A stretch of 40,982 nt of DNA from Pseudonocardia sp. GTDB lineage: Bacteria; Actinomycetota; Actinomycetes; Mycobacteriales; Pseudonocardiaceae. The stretch spans positions 1 through 40,982 of the forward strand of contig JAFASX010000127.1 of assembly GCA_019244295.1 (NCBI GenBank), read 5' to 3'. The translations under genes were made by a program, and so were the position numbers. Below the pieces are notes generated by a model. It was given only the letters and a program-made list of their open reading frames with translations, did not search any database and was not told where the DNA came from. Of this stretch, positions 1-8,928 are shown in pieces; the first letter of the stretch is position 1, and every line of letters begins with the position of its first letter.

Positions 1-771
1 GTTGATCCTGGTTGGTCAGATCGCCAGGGTCAGCTCGTCGAAGGCGGCCAGGACTTGGAGGTTTGCTGTTTCTTCGGTCCCGAGTTCGTAGTGTCCGCGG
101 CGGAGGTTTTGCACGAAGGCGTGGCCTGTGCGGATTACTTGTGCGCAGCCGAGCCGTTTCAGGCCGTGCATCGGGCGCAGGCGTCGTTTGAGCTGGCTGT
201 GGTCGGATTCGATCCGGTTGTTGGCGTAGGGCTCGGTGTGGTGCCAGGCGCGCGGAGCGACCTCCTCGAGGACGGGCGGGCAGACTGCCGCCTTGTCGGT
301 GGTTACTTCGGTCGGGGACGGTCCGTGCTTGAGTGCGCGGGTGAAGAATCGGCGGGTAGCTGCCATGTCCCGCTTCTGCGACACCAGCACATCGATGACC
401 TGGCCGTACTGGTCAATCGCCCGATACACATAGCGCCACTGCCCGGCGATTTTGACGTATGTTTCGTCGACGAACCAGCGAACTCCCGGGACGTGTCGGC
501 ACGGTTGCGCCGCGTCGATCAGCAGCGGAGTGAACCGCTGCACCCAGCGATAGACGGCGACGTGATCGACGGCGATGCCGCGCCCGGCGAGCAGTTCTTC
601 CACGTCGCGGTAGGACAGCCCGTAGCGCGGGTACCACCGCACCGCCAGCACGATGACCTCACGGGGGAAGCGGAATCCAGCGAAGCCCGACCTCGGCGGA
701 GGTACTCGACGATGACAACCGCGCATCGGCTCAGCCTGCCTGAAGCTGCCATCCACCAACGCAACAGCCCC
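1..771 (-). mobile_element. IS6-family insertion sequence, left tip outside window
   Basis: The element carries one transposase gene on the minus strand. Its right end at about 753-771 reads, outward to inward, GGGGCTGTTGCGTTGGTGG, which is the form expected of a terminal inverted repeat in actinobacterial IS6 elements. The window opens with GTTGATCC, which would align with the inner part of the opposite repeat, so roughly 11 bp of the left tip probably lie outside the window. The flanking target duplication cannot be checked. The right end abuts a truncated antitoxin-like reading frame, so the element probably inserted into that gene. The exact boundary is inferred. Confidence 0.75.
16..759 (-). 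CDS. IS6-family DDE transposase
   Basis: This is a transposase for replicative (cointegrate) movement of an IS6-type element. The protein is 247 residues, close to the usual 230-240. It begins with an HTH region containing the family-typical FRFPREVI and YGLSYRDVEELL stretches, followed by the catalytic core. The DDE triad is visible as D98 in WFVDETYVK, D155 in VTTDKA and E184 in NNRIESDHSQLK (numbered from the TTG start at 759). The downstream GHAFVQNLRRGHYEL block is also typical. The first residues up to FRFP are poorly conserved. An ATG at 726 is an equally possible start and would give 236 residues. The gene looks intact and may still be active. It probably displaced the exopolyphosphatase gene that often follows DUF501 in relatives, but that is inference. 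Confidence 0.93.
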   Translation of the reverse strand: MVDGSFRQAEPMRGCHRRVPPPRSGFAGFRFPREVIVLAVRWYPRYGLSYRDVEELLAGRGIAVDHVAVYRWVQRFTPLLIDAAQPCRHVPGVRWFVDETYVKIAGQWRYVYRAIDQYGQVIDVLVSQKRDMAATRRFFTRALKHGPSPTEVTTDKAAVCPPVLEEVAPRAWHHTEPYANNRIESDHSQLKRRLRPMHGLKRLGCAQVIRTGHAFVQNLRRGHYELGTEETANLQVLAAFDELTLAI

Positions 772-905
772 GCGTGGATCCCGGCGTCGCCGCGGAGCTC
801 AAGGCCGCCGCCGAGCGCGCCGGGGCGGCGAGCGTGTCAGAGTATGTCGAAGGCGCGCGTTGGACGCCCGGATGGCGCGGGAGCAGTGGCTGGCTACCCT
901 GCATA
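772..905 (+). pseudogene. Remnant of an antitoxin-like gene truncated by the IS6 element
   Basis: Immediately right of the IS end, the plus strand reads VDPGVAAELKAAAERAG followed by a SVSEYVE motif. This resembles the N-terminal part of RHH/VapB-type antitoxins of actinobacteria. The frame then shifts: a continuation RALDARMAREQWLA is found one frame over, at about 855-900. The upstream beta-strand and start codon are missing, cut off by the insertion sequence. No complete toxin gene is visible before DUF501 ends at 993. The codon pattern is GC-rich and coding-like. The assignment rests on a short motif only. Confidence 0.4.
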
Positions 906-992
906 TCAGGCCGGGCGCTTGGACGTGGCCGCCGCCCACGTGGTCGATGTAGTGACGACCCACCCGGTGAACGCCCTCTGGGAGCTCACCGC

Positions 993-1481
993 CTAGACAT
1001 CCACGCACGGGCCGGAACGCCACCAGTCGCCGACCGCGGCCAACGCCTCGTCGCCGAACGGGTTCACCCCTGGGCCGACCGCCAATGCATGCGCGACGAG
1101 AGCGTGCAAGCACTTGACCCGGTTCGGCATGCCGCCCGCGCTGATTGGCATGCCCAGTGGTTCGATCGCGTCTCGCTCGGCCAAGTACGCGAGATGAGCC
1201 CGCTGGTACGCGGCGGCCAGCTCGCCATCCGAAGCAAGACGCTCGGTCATCTCGCGCATCATGCCGCTGGCTTCCAGCCCACCCACCCGTGAGCAGAGCC
1301 GCGAGCAAGTCAGGTAGTACAAGGTCGGGAACGGTGTACCGTCCTCCAGCCGAGGCCGAGTGCGCACCACCGACGGCAACCCGCACGGACACCGGTGCGC
1401 CACAGCGGAAAGCCCCCGGGGTGAACGACCGAGCTGAGCGGATACCACAGCGCGGTCGATCTCGGTAACCGCGTCGCTCAC
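993..1481 (-). CDS. DUF501 family protein
   Basis: This is a conserved actinobacterial protein of unknown biochemical role that almost always follows ftsB (Rv1025 in M. tuberculosis). The 162-residue product carries the family hallmarks: an N-terminal AQLGRSPRG segment, a cysteine-bearing HRCPCGLPSVVRTRPRL stretch, a TPFPTLYYLTCSRL segment, and the C-terminal GMPNRVKCLHALVAH motif. The start is taken at GTG 1481 because it overlaps the TGA stop of ftsB in a GTGA arrangement, implying translational coupling. The open frame extends to 1523, but that would run 46 bp into ftsB. No function is claimed beyond the likely link to cell division or the eno operon by position. Confidence 0.9.
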   Translation of the reverse strand: MSDAVTEIDRAVVSAQLGRSPRGLSAVAHRCPCGLPSVVRTRPRLEDGTPFPTLYYLTCSRLCSRVGGLEASGMMREMTERLASDGELAAAYQRAHLAYLAERDAIEPLGMPISAGGMPNRVKCLHALVAHALAVGPGVNPFGDEALAAVGDWWRSGPCVDV

Positions 1482-2164
1482 CGGGGCACGCCCTTCACGT
1501 CGCGCCACAGCGTCTCGAACCATGGGCGACCGGCGGTAGGGTCCTCGACCCGTCGCATAGTGGTCGGGTCGTTGGGTAGCTGCACCACGAACGGAATCTC
1601 GCCGGACCGGACGTAGCCCAGCCGGGTGCGCGCTTCCTCGGCGATCTCGGCGGGATCCCGCAATCGATCACGCTCCTGAGTGAGCTGATTAACCAAGATC
1701 GTCAGCCGCCGCTGCTCGGCTTGCAGCCGGGCGAGTTCTTGGCGCTGGCCAAGGAAATTACGCAGCGGCACCGCCACGGTCAGAGCTAAAGCGCAGACCA
1801 CCAGGGCGAGCACGGCGGCGCGCCGGGTGGACGACAACCCCAGCATTCCCGAAGTGGCGGCCGCCACCCGTTGCGCCCGGCTAAGCCGGATCGCTGTACC
1901 CGTTGACAACCCCCCGGCGCTCCCGCCGCCAGCGGTGGACCGGGCCGAGGCAGGCGGCCGGGCCCGGGCCGCTGGAGACGCCGGACCGGCCTCGGACGGT
2001 GAGCGCGCACCACCCGCCCGCGGTCCGCCGGTCCGAACCGACCCGGATCGCGGGGCACCGGGCCGGATTGAGGCTGAGCGCTGCCCAGGAGCCAACCGCT
2101 GCCCAGGAACCGAACGAGCGCTGGCGCCACCTCGTCGTCGGGATCTAGCTGGGTCAGGCGCCAT
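1478..2164 (-). CDS. FtsB/DivIC-type septum formation initiator
   Basis: This is a small bitopic membrane protein expected to act in the divisome with FtsL and FtsQ at the septum. Residues 1-110 are a low-complexity Pro/Arg/Ala/Ser-rich cytoplasmic leader. One transmembrane helix lies at about 115-133. An extracytoplasmic coiled coil follows at about 138-170 (LARLQAEQRRLTILVNQLTQ). The C-terminal block ends with the conserved PAEIAEEARTRLGYV segment. The long leader is typical of actinobacterial members, and the 228-residue length agrees with them (Rv1024 homologue). The gene sits 14 bp downstream of eno and overlaps DUF501 by 4 bp, so eno-ftsB-DUF501 is probably one transcript. Confidence 0.9.
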   Translation of the reverse strand: MAPDPARSRRRGGASARSVPGQRLAPGQRSASIRPGAPRSGSVRTGGPRAGGARSPSEAGPASPAARARPPASARSTAGGGSAGGLSTGTAIRLSRAQRVAAATSGMLGLSSTRRAAVLALVVCALALTVAVPLRNFLGQRQELARLQAEQRRLTILVNQLTQERDRLRDPAEIAEEARTRLGYVRSGEIPFVVQLPNDPTTMRRVEDPTAGRPWFETLWRDVKGVPR

Positions 2165-2178
2165 ACGCGACGTCTGGT

Positions 2179-3636
<1,458 letters not shown>

Positions 3637-4050
3637 ATGACGAACGCTTCCCACTCCAACCCACACCCCGATGACAAAGGGCCGGGCACGTTCGAGTCGT
3701 TCCGCCGAGCCGAGACGTTGCTGTCGCAGCGCCGTCCGCTGGATGCGGTGCAGGCTCTGCTGCCGGTACTGGCCGCCCAACCGGACGATGCCTCAGTCCA
3801 CTTACTGGCCGGCCGGGCGTTCCTGGACTCCGCCCAGCTTCGGCGCGCCGAGGCCGCGTTCACTCGGGTGCTGGAAATCGACCCCTCAGACCACTACGCA
3901 CGGTTTGCATTAGGCAAAGCGCTGCAGCGGCAGGGCCGGCTGGTCGAGTCGCTAGCCCAGCTGCGGATGGCGGCAGCCATGGATCCACGGCCGGAGTACC
4001 AGGAGGCGCTTGGCGAGGTGCGGGCCCGAATCGCACTCGACAGTGACTAG
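3637..4050 (+). CDS. Tetratricopeptide-repeat protein
   Basis: This is a 137-residue cytoplasmic protein made mostly of TPR helices, so its likely role is protein-protein interaction. Consecutive TPR-like units are visible: ESFRRAETLLSQRRPLDAV (about 20-38), ASVHLLAGRAFLDSAQLRRA (about 52-71), and HYARFALGKALQRQGRLVES (about 85-104), each followed by the small/large residue pattern of the family. There is no signal peptide or membrane segment. It is divergent from eno and lies 75 bp upstream of the efe genes on the same strand. Comparable short TPR proteins occur next to eno in other actinomycetes. The partner is unknown. Confidence 0.85.
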   Translation: MTNASHSNPHPDDKGPGTFESFRRAETLLSQRRPLDAVQALLPVLAAQPDDASVHLLAGRAFLDSAQLRRAEAAFTRVLEIDPSDHYARFALGKALQRQGRLVESLAQLRMAAAMDPRPEYQEALGEVRARIALDSD

Positions 4051-4125
4051 TCCCATCCGATCGTGGAATAGCCAATCGATCACGGGCGCGATACGAGTGA
4101 CGGAGTTCGTGACGGGAGGCAGATC

Positions 4126-4320
4126 GTGCTAGCCAACGCGCTGATCGGGTTGCGGGAGGGCCTGGAAACCGCGCTCGTCGTGGTCATCCTGGTCGCGTTC
4201 CTCGTCAAGATCAACCGCAAGGCCGCGCTGCCGCTGGTCTGGGCGTCTGTCGCGCTGACCTTGTTTCTCATGCCCAGCTTGGTCCGAACCGAGCCTGTTG
4301 CGACCACCGCCACGGCCTGA
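4126..4320 (+). pseudogene. efeU: Truncated EfeU/FTR1-type iron permease
   Basis: This 64-codon frame begins exactly like EfeU: LANALIGLREGLETALVVV contains the first REGLE (RExxE) iron-binding motif inside TM1, followed by VILVAFLVKINRKAALPLVW. Intact EfeU has about 270-290 residues, seven membrane helices and two RExxE motifs. Here residue 42 runs directly into ALTLFLMPSLVRTEP, which looks like a last membrane helix and tail, so an in-frame internal deletion of roughly 200 codons is the simplest reading. The GTG start keeps a good GGGAGG Shine-Dalgarno, and efeO follows 30 bp downstream. A peptide of this size cannot form the known permease channel. It is probably non-functional, or at most a leader that keeps efeO translation going. 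Confidence 0.8.
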
Positions 4321-4350
4321 CCGCGATCGCATCTCGCCCCGAGGAGAACC

Positions 4351-5502
4351 ATGTTCCGTGTATTCGCACCCCCTGAGGCCGCCTTCGTGGCGGTGGCCTC
4401 GGTTTTCGCCACCGGCACGCTGATGGCCGGTTGTTCCGGCGCTCCCGCCCCGGCGGCCGACGGGTCAATCTCCGTAACCGCCACAGACAGCAGCTGCCAG
4501 CTGTCCAAGAGTGAGGCGGCGGCCGGCAACCTTGCCTTCACCGTGAGCAACAAGGGTTCCAAGGTTACTGAGTTCTACCTCTATGGCGCTGGCGACCGCG
4601 TCATCGGTGAGGTCGAGAACATCGGGCCGGGGCTCACCCGCAAACTGCTTGTCGAGGTGCCCAACGGCGGCGCTTACACCACCGCGTGCAAGCCCGGAAT
4701 GGTCGGCGACGGCATCCGTGGGCCATTCACCGTGACCGGGCAAGTCCCCCGCTCGGTCGACACCAGCGCCAAGCTCACCGAGGCAACCGCCGGCTACAAA
4801 GACTATGTGAGCGGGCAGGTGGAGGCATTGGTCTCCGCCACGGAGCGGTTCGTCAACTCGGTCAAGGCCGGCAACGCCGACCAGGCCAAGGCGCAGTACC
4901 CGGTGGCCCGAACCTACTACGAGCGGATCGAACCGGTGGCCGAGTCGTTCCAGGATCTCGACGCTAAGGTCGACGGGCGGGAAGATGACCAGCGCCAGCC
5001 TGGCGAGCAGTTCACCGGCTACCACCGACTGGAGAAAGACCTGTGGGTAAGCGGTCTGACCCCCGAATCAGCGGTCATCGCCGACCAGCTGCTAGCCGAT
5101 GTCAAAGACCTGTGGAACAGGGTCAGGACCCTCGATCTGAAGCCGGTGGAGTTGGCCAACGGCGCCGAAGAACTGCTTGAGGAGGTCGCCACCAAGAAGA
5201 TCACCGGCGAGGAGGATCGCTACTCCCACACCGACCTCTGGGACTTCAAGGCCAACGTCGACGGTTCCCAGGCGGCCGTCGCGGCACTGCGACCGGTGCT
5301 CGATGACCGGGACAAAGCCCTCGGCACCACCCTGGACCAGCGATTCGCCGCGATGAACCAGCTGCTGGAGAACTACCGCGCCGGCGATGGCTTCAAGTTC
5401 TACACCGAACTCAAGCCCGAAGACACCAAGAAGATGACCGGGACCGTGGACGCCCTGGCCGAGCCGCTGAGCAAGGTCGCGGGGACGGTGACCGCGGCAT
5501 GA
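4351..5502 (+). CDS. efeO: EfeO-type iron-uptake lipoprotein (cupredoxin plus M75 domain)
   Basis: EfeO is the periplasmic or extracytoplasmic partner of the EfeUOB ferrous/ferric iron uptake system and is thought to bind iron and hand it to EfeU. This 383-residue protein has a lipoprotein signal with lipobox LMAGC (Cys28), a cupredoxin-like domain at about 38-130, and an imelysin/M75 domain at about 140-380. The M75 metal motif HxxE is intact in TGYHRLEKDLW. The Shine-Dalgarno GAGGAG lies just upstream of the ATG. It is 30 bp downstream of the collapsed efeU and overlaps efeB by ATGA, so the operon structure is retained although the permease is not. A second, divergent EfeO is encoded at 34008-35186. 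Confidence 0.93.
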   Translation: MFRVFAPPEAAFVAVASVFATGTLMAGCSGAPAPAADGSISVTATDSSCQLSKSEAAAGNLAFTVSNKGSKVTEFYLYGAGDRVIGEVENIGPGLTRKLLVEVPNGGAYTTACKPGMVGDGIRGPFTVTGQVPRSVDTSAKLTEATAGYKDYVSGQVEALVSATERFVNSVKAGNADQAKAQYPVARTYYERIEPVAESFQDLDAKVDGREDDQRQPGEQFTGYHRLEKDLWVSGLTPESAVIADQLLADVKDLWNRVRTLDLKPVELANGAEELLEEVATKKITGEEDRYSHTDLWDFKANVDGSQAAVAALRPVLDDRDKALGTTLDQRFAAMNQLLENYRAGDGFKFYTELKPEDTKKMTGTVDALAEPLSKVAGTVTAA

Positions 5503-6803
5503 CGGGGAACGAGACCGCGCCTAATCCCAGCTCAGAGCTGTCACACTCTCGCGACTCAAGGCTGTCCCGGCGCCGGCTATTCGGGCTGACGAGCGCTGGA
5601 GTGGCGCTGGCCGGGGCCGGTGTGGCGGTCGGGACCGCCGCCCGCTCCCCATCGGGCTCCCCATCGGGCGATGCGGCCACCAGCGCGGTGGCGTTCCACG
5701 GCGAGCACCAGACCGGCATCATCACCCCTGCCCAGGACCGAGTGCACTTCGTGGCGCTCGATGTGGTCACCACCGATCGGACCCAAGTGGTCGACCTGCT
5801 CAAGACTTGGACCCGGGCGGCGGAACGGATGACCGCCGGCGCCGAGATGACCGGGATCGGCGCCCTGGGCGGAAACCCGGATGCCCCGCCGGAGGACAAC
5901 GGCGAGGCGCTGGGGCTGCCACCCAGCCAGCTCACCCTCACCCTCGGGCTCGGCGGCTCGTTGTTCGACGGCCGGTTCGGGCTCGCTGACCGCAAGCCGG
6001 CGGCGTTGGCCGACCTGCCCCACTTCCAGGCCGACATGCTGGACCCGGCTCGTTGCGGGGGCGATCTATGTATCCAGGCCTGCGCCAACGACCCGCAGGT
6101 GGCGGTGCATGCCATCCGGCATCTGGTTCGGCTCGGCATCGGCGCCACCGCCGTACGCTGGTCACAGCTCGGCTTCGGGCGCACCTCGTCCACGTCGACC
6201 TCGCAGGCCACCCCCCGCAACCTCTTCGGGTTCAAAGACGGCACGAACAACATCAAGGCCGAGGACTCCGAGGCGTTGCGCCAGTTCGTGTGGGTGCCTC
6301 AAGGCGAAGAGCCGGGCTGGCTGGCTGGCGGCAGCTACCTGGTGGTCCGGCGGATTTCGATGCGTATCGAGCGCTGGGACCGCACCTCGCTGAACGAGCA
6401 AGAGGCCACCATCGGCCGGGTCAAGGGCAGCGGGGCACCGCTGGGTAAGCAAGGCGAGTTCGACGTTGCCGATTTCACCCTGCCCGGCGGGGACAAGGGC
6501 GGCCCGCTGATCGGCGACGACGCCCACATCCGGCTGGCCTCCGCCCAGGCCAACGGTGAGATCCGTTTCCTGCGCCGGGGCTACAACTTCGTCGACGGCA
6601 CGAACGGTAACGGCCACCTCGACGCGGGCTTGTTCTTCCTGGCGTACATGCGCGACCCGCAACGGCAGTACGTGCCCGTGCAACGCGTGCTGTCCAGGTC
6701 CGACAGGATGAGGGAGTACATCGACCACACCGGGTCGGCGCTGTTCGCGATACCGCCAGGGGTACGCCCAGGTGGGTTCTGGGCGGACACGCTGTTCACC
6801 TGA
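5499..6803 (+). CDS. efeB: EfeB-type dye-decolourising haem peroxidase, Tat-exported
   Basis: EfeB is a DyP-family haem peroxidase exported folded by the Tat pathway. In EfeUOB systems it is proposed to oxidise ferrous iron or act on haem. The 434-residue protein has a twin-arginine signal (LSRRRLFGLTSAGVALAG, about 22-40). The DyP hallmark GFKDGTNN supplies the distal Asp. DDAHIRLAS holds the presumed proximal haem His, and FLRRGYNF holds the conserved Arg. A short repeat GSPSGSPS follows the signal and comes from a 12-bp tandem duplication at 5644-5667. The ATG overlaps the efeO stop by 4 bp. It is the last gene of the operon and convergent with mazG. A second EfeB lies at 32761-34011. Confidence 0.95.
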   Translation: MTGNETAPNPSSELSHSRDSRLSRRRLFGLTSAGVALAGAGVAVGTAARSPSGSPSGDAATSAVAFHGEHQTGIITPAQDRVHFVALDVVTTDRTQVVDLLKTWTRAAERMTAGAEMTGIGALGGNPDAPPEDNGEALGLPPSQLTLTLGLGGSLFDGRFGLADRKPAALADLPHFQADMLDPARCGGDLCIQACANDPQVAVHAIRHLVRLGIGATAVRWSQLGFGRTSSTSTSQATPRNLFGFKDGTNNIKAEDSEALRQFVWVPQGEEPGWLAGGSYLVVRRISMRIERWDRTSLNEQEATIGRVKGSGAPLGKQGEFDVADFTLPGGDKGGPLIGDDAHIRLASAQANGEIRFLRRGYNFVDGTNGNGHLDAGLFFLAYMRDPQRQYVPVQRVLSRSDRMREYIDHTGSALFAIPPGVRPGGFWADTLFT

Positions 6804-6837
6804 GCGGCGGTTCCTGTCGCTCGCGCGGCACGTGCGT

Positions 6838-6871
6838 GGCCGGCGCAGCTCCCGCAAGTGCTGTGCCGGTC
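6838..6871 (+). terminator. Probable terminator hairpin between efeB and mazG
   Basis: GGCCGGCGCAGC at 6838-6849 can pair with GCTGTGCCGGTC at 6860-6871 across a 10-nt loop, with 10 of 12 positions complementary. It starts 35 bp after the efeB stop in a convergent spacer and has no T-tract, as is common for actinobacterial hairpin terminators. It could also serve mazG on the other strand. Confidence 0.5.
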
Positions 6872-6882
6872 GCGGACGGGCT

Positions 6883-6931
6883 GCGCGAGCCCACTAGCCC
6901 GTTAGCCGCGCGAGCCCGCGAGCCCGTTAGC
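6883..6931. repeat. Imperfect tandem repeat, 24-bp copies at period 25
   Basis: Copies at 6883-6906 and 6908-6931 share GCGCGAGCCC and AGCCCGTTAGC and differ in the middle three bases. The repeat lies in the efeB/mazG convergent spacer. The GTTAGCG core recurs in other spacers, at about 12718 and 19330. Confidence 0.7.
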
Positions 6932-6947
6932 GGAGCGAACGCAGGCG

Positions 6948-7913
6948 TCAGCGGGGCCAGTAACGCCGCCAGTCGGCGGCGGTGAGCGAATGCGGATCGC
7001 GGCCGTCGACCCGAGCGGCCGACTCGGCGGCCCGTACCCGCGTGGCGAACCGTCGAGCGGCCGCCCGCAGCCGCTGCTCCGGGTCGTCTCCGGCCAGTTT
7101 GACCGCCGCGACCAGGTCGAACAACTCATCCCCCACACTGGTGAGATCGTCGGGCACGCCGGCCCGATGCGCGCGGGAAATCAGCTTGGCGGCTAACGCC
7201 ACCGCTGGCTGGCCGAGCGCCACGCCGTCGAGCGCGGAGTCCCGGCGTTTCTCGGCGCGTTTCAGTTCATCCCACCGCCGCTGCTGATCGGCGGCCGTGC
7301 GCACCCGGTGTCCGTCGGCGGCCGCATCGAACACATGCGGATGGCGGTCGACCAGCTTGCGGACCAAATCAGCGGCGACCGCGTCGATGTCAAACGGCTC
7401 AGCGTCCGTCCAGTACGGCGCGACCGCGCCGTCGGCGGCAAGCCGGGCATGGAAGAGCACCTGCAACAGCACGTCGCCCAGCTCTTCGCGCAGCGCCAGG
7501 CGGTCGGCGTCCTCGACCGCCTGGTTCAGCTCGTAGCACTCCTCGATGAGGTACTGCAGCAGCGAGGTGTGGGTCTGCTCCGCGTCCCAGGGACACCCAC
7601 CCGGCGAGCGCAGCCGGTCCATTACCGCGACCGCGTCCAGCAGGGCGGCCCCAGCCGGCTCCGGCGTCTTGATCACTGCCTCGGCGTGCTCACATAGCGG
7701 GTGCCACGGATCACAGGTGAGCAGCACTTCACGCCACAGCGGCTGGGCGGCGGCCTGGCACCCGTGCGCCCGCTGCGCTCCGGCGGCGACCACCAGCGGC
7801 TCGGGCACCGTGGTATCAGCCCGCACTCGCTCGGCGGCGCGCAGCGCTGGCAGAGCGGCCGCCGGTAGCACGGCCCCCAGGCGAGCCGAGAGCACCACGA
7901 CTGTTCGAGGCAC
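6948..7913 (-). CDS. mazG: MazG-family nucleoside triphosphate pyrophosphohydrolase
   Basis: MazG hydrolyses (deoxy)nucleoside triphosphates to monophosphates and pyrophosphate, a house-cleaning role in the cytoplasm. The catalytic helices are clear: the EExxE motif in LIEECYELNQAVED (E124, E125, E128 from the chosen start) and ExxD in REELGDVLLQVLFHARLA (E144, D147). An N-terminal extension of about 95 residues precedes the domain, as in mycobacterial MazG (Rv1021). A weaker second MazG-like half lies towards the C-terminus (SVGDELFDLVAAVKLAG). The GTG at 7913, two bases after the stop of the upstream lipoprotein gene, is taken as the start. The open frame to 7991 would overlap that gene by 76 bp. 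It is the last gene of the mfd-lpqU-mazG run. Confidence 0.93.
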   Translation of the reverse strand: MPRTVVVLSARLGAVLPAAALPALRAAERVRADTTVPEPLVVAAGAQRAHGCQAAAQPLWREVLLTCDPWHPLCEHAEAVIKTPEPAGAALLDAVAVMDRLRSPGGCPWDAEQTHTSLLQYLIEECYELNQAVEDADRLALREELGDVLLQVLFHARLAADGAVAPYWTDAEPFDIDAVAADLVRKLVDRHPHVFDAAADGHRVRTAADQQRRWDELKRAEKRRDSALDGVALGQPAVALAAKLISRAHRAGVPDDLTSVGDELFDLVAAVKLAGDDPEQRLRAAARRFATRVRAAESAARVDGRDPHSLTAADWRRYWPR

Positions 7914-7915
7914 AG

Positions 7916-8908
7916 TCAGTTCAGCACGGCGGGCAGCAACACCCCAGCCGGCTCCCCCGGTTCGAGCACATCCAATCCGAGCGGGTCCCACGAGCCATAC
8001 CTGGGGTTCACCCGCACACCGAGCTCCAGCGCCAGCGGCTCAGTCAGCCGCCGGCCGATGTCGTCCAGGGCTTCCGCGTCGAGCGCAGACACCGACGGTG
8101 CTCTGGGATCGTCTATCGGCGGGGCGTCAGTGCGGCGCGAGGTTACCCGCAGCACGATCCAGCCGTCCGGCGCTGGCCCAGTTTGTGCCACAACCACTGT
8201 GCCGGCCGGGGTACCGAACCAGAACTGGGCGGCCGACCGCGGGATCAGCGCGGCCCGCAGCTGCAGGTCCCGCTGAGCTTTGAAGCCGTCCTCGGCAAAC
8301 ACCTCGGCCGCTTGCCGAGGACCGGCCGCCATCCGGCGCGCTTTGGCCAGCGCTTCGTCCCACGAGCCCGCGCTGGTCAGATCGACTGTCACGGACAGCC
8401 CACCGATCAGCTTGCGAGCCAGAGCCTGCGCCACCAGATAATCACGAACAGCTTCGCGCACAGTCGCCGCGTCATAGATCGTCGTCGTCGCGAGCGCGTC
8501 AATCCCGCCCCGCCTGGCCACCTCGGCATCCACCCGATCATCGCCGACCGCGATGGCCTCTCGCCGAGCGGCCTGGGCGAGCAGCACGTGTTGTATTGCC
8601 TGGCTGACCACCGTGCGGGCGATGTCGGCTGGCTCAGCGCCTTCGGCTTGCAGTTGCCGCAGCAACACCGCTTTACTCAGATCCTCGTCCACCAGGTGCT
8701 GGACATCGCTCAGGGAGATAACGGTCGACCCCACGATGGCGGCCGCCCCCACCTGGCTGGGCCCGCTACCACAACCGGTGAGCACCACACCGGCCGCGAC
8801 CAGCGCGGCGATCCGGCACGCCAGCCGACAAACACACCCTCGGCCCCCGGGGACCCTCAAGACACAGTCTAGGTCAAGCACAGACCGCACTGTCTCACGC
8901 TCGTCCAT
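7916..8908 (-). CDS. LpqU-position lipoprotein with SurA-like N-terminal domain
   Basis: This is a 330-residue predicted lipoprotein located between mfd and mazG, the position of LpqU (Rv1022) in mycobacteria. Its sequence resembles SurA/PpiC-type foldase N-terminal domains. A hydrophobic segment IAALVAAGVVLTGC ends in a lipobox with Cys46. Residues about 55-160 carry the SurA_N pattern (AAIVGSTVISLSDVQHLVDE, then helices ending in EAVRDYLVAQALA). No PPIase domain is evident, so a chaperone or export role outside the membrane is possible but unproven. The true start is uncertain because 25 residues precede the hydrophobic segment. A TTG at codon 17 would shorten it. The ATG lies in one copy of a 20-bp duplication that also covers the mfd stop. 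Confidence 0.8.
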   Translation of the reverse strand: MDERETVRSVLDLDCVLRVPGGRGCVCRLACRIAALVAAGVVLTGCGSGPSQVGAAAIVGSTVISLSDVQHLVDEDLSKAVLLRQLQAEGAEPADIARTVVSQAIQHVLLAQAARREAIAVGDDRVDAEVARRGGIDALATTTIYDAATVREAVRDYLVAQALARKLIGGLSVTVDLTSAGSWDEALAKARRMAAGPRQAAEVFAEDGFKAQRDLQLRAALIPRSAAQFWFGTPAGTVVVAQTGPAPDGWIVLRVTSRRTDAPPIDDPRAPSVSALDAEALDDIGRRLTEPLALELGVRVNPRYGSWDPLGLDVLEPGEPAGVLLPAVLN

Positions 8909-8928
8909 ACTGTCTCACACTCGTCCAT
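8889..8928. repeat. 20-bp tandem duplication spanning the mfd stop and lipoprotein start
   Basis: Copies 8889-8908 and 8909-8928 differ at one base (core TGTCTCACRCTCGTCCAT). The right copy contains the mfd stop at 8915-8917. The left copy contains the ATG of the lipoprotein gene. Each copy carries an ATG on the minus strand, 20 bp apart and in different frames. Confidence 0.9.

Noticed and set aside
55..996. 313-codon rightward ORF over the insertion sequence
   Set aside because: It is the antisense of the IS6 transposase, whose DDE motifs are clear on the minus strand. Only its last part covers the antitoxin-like remnant.
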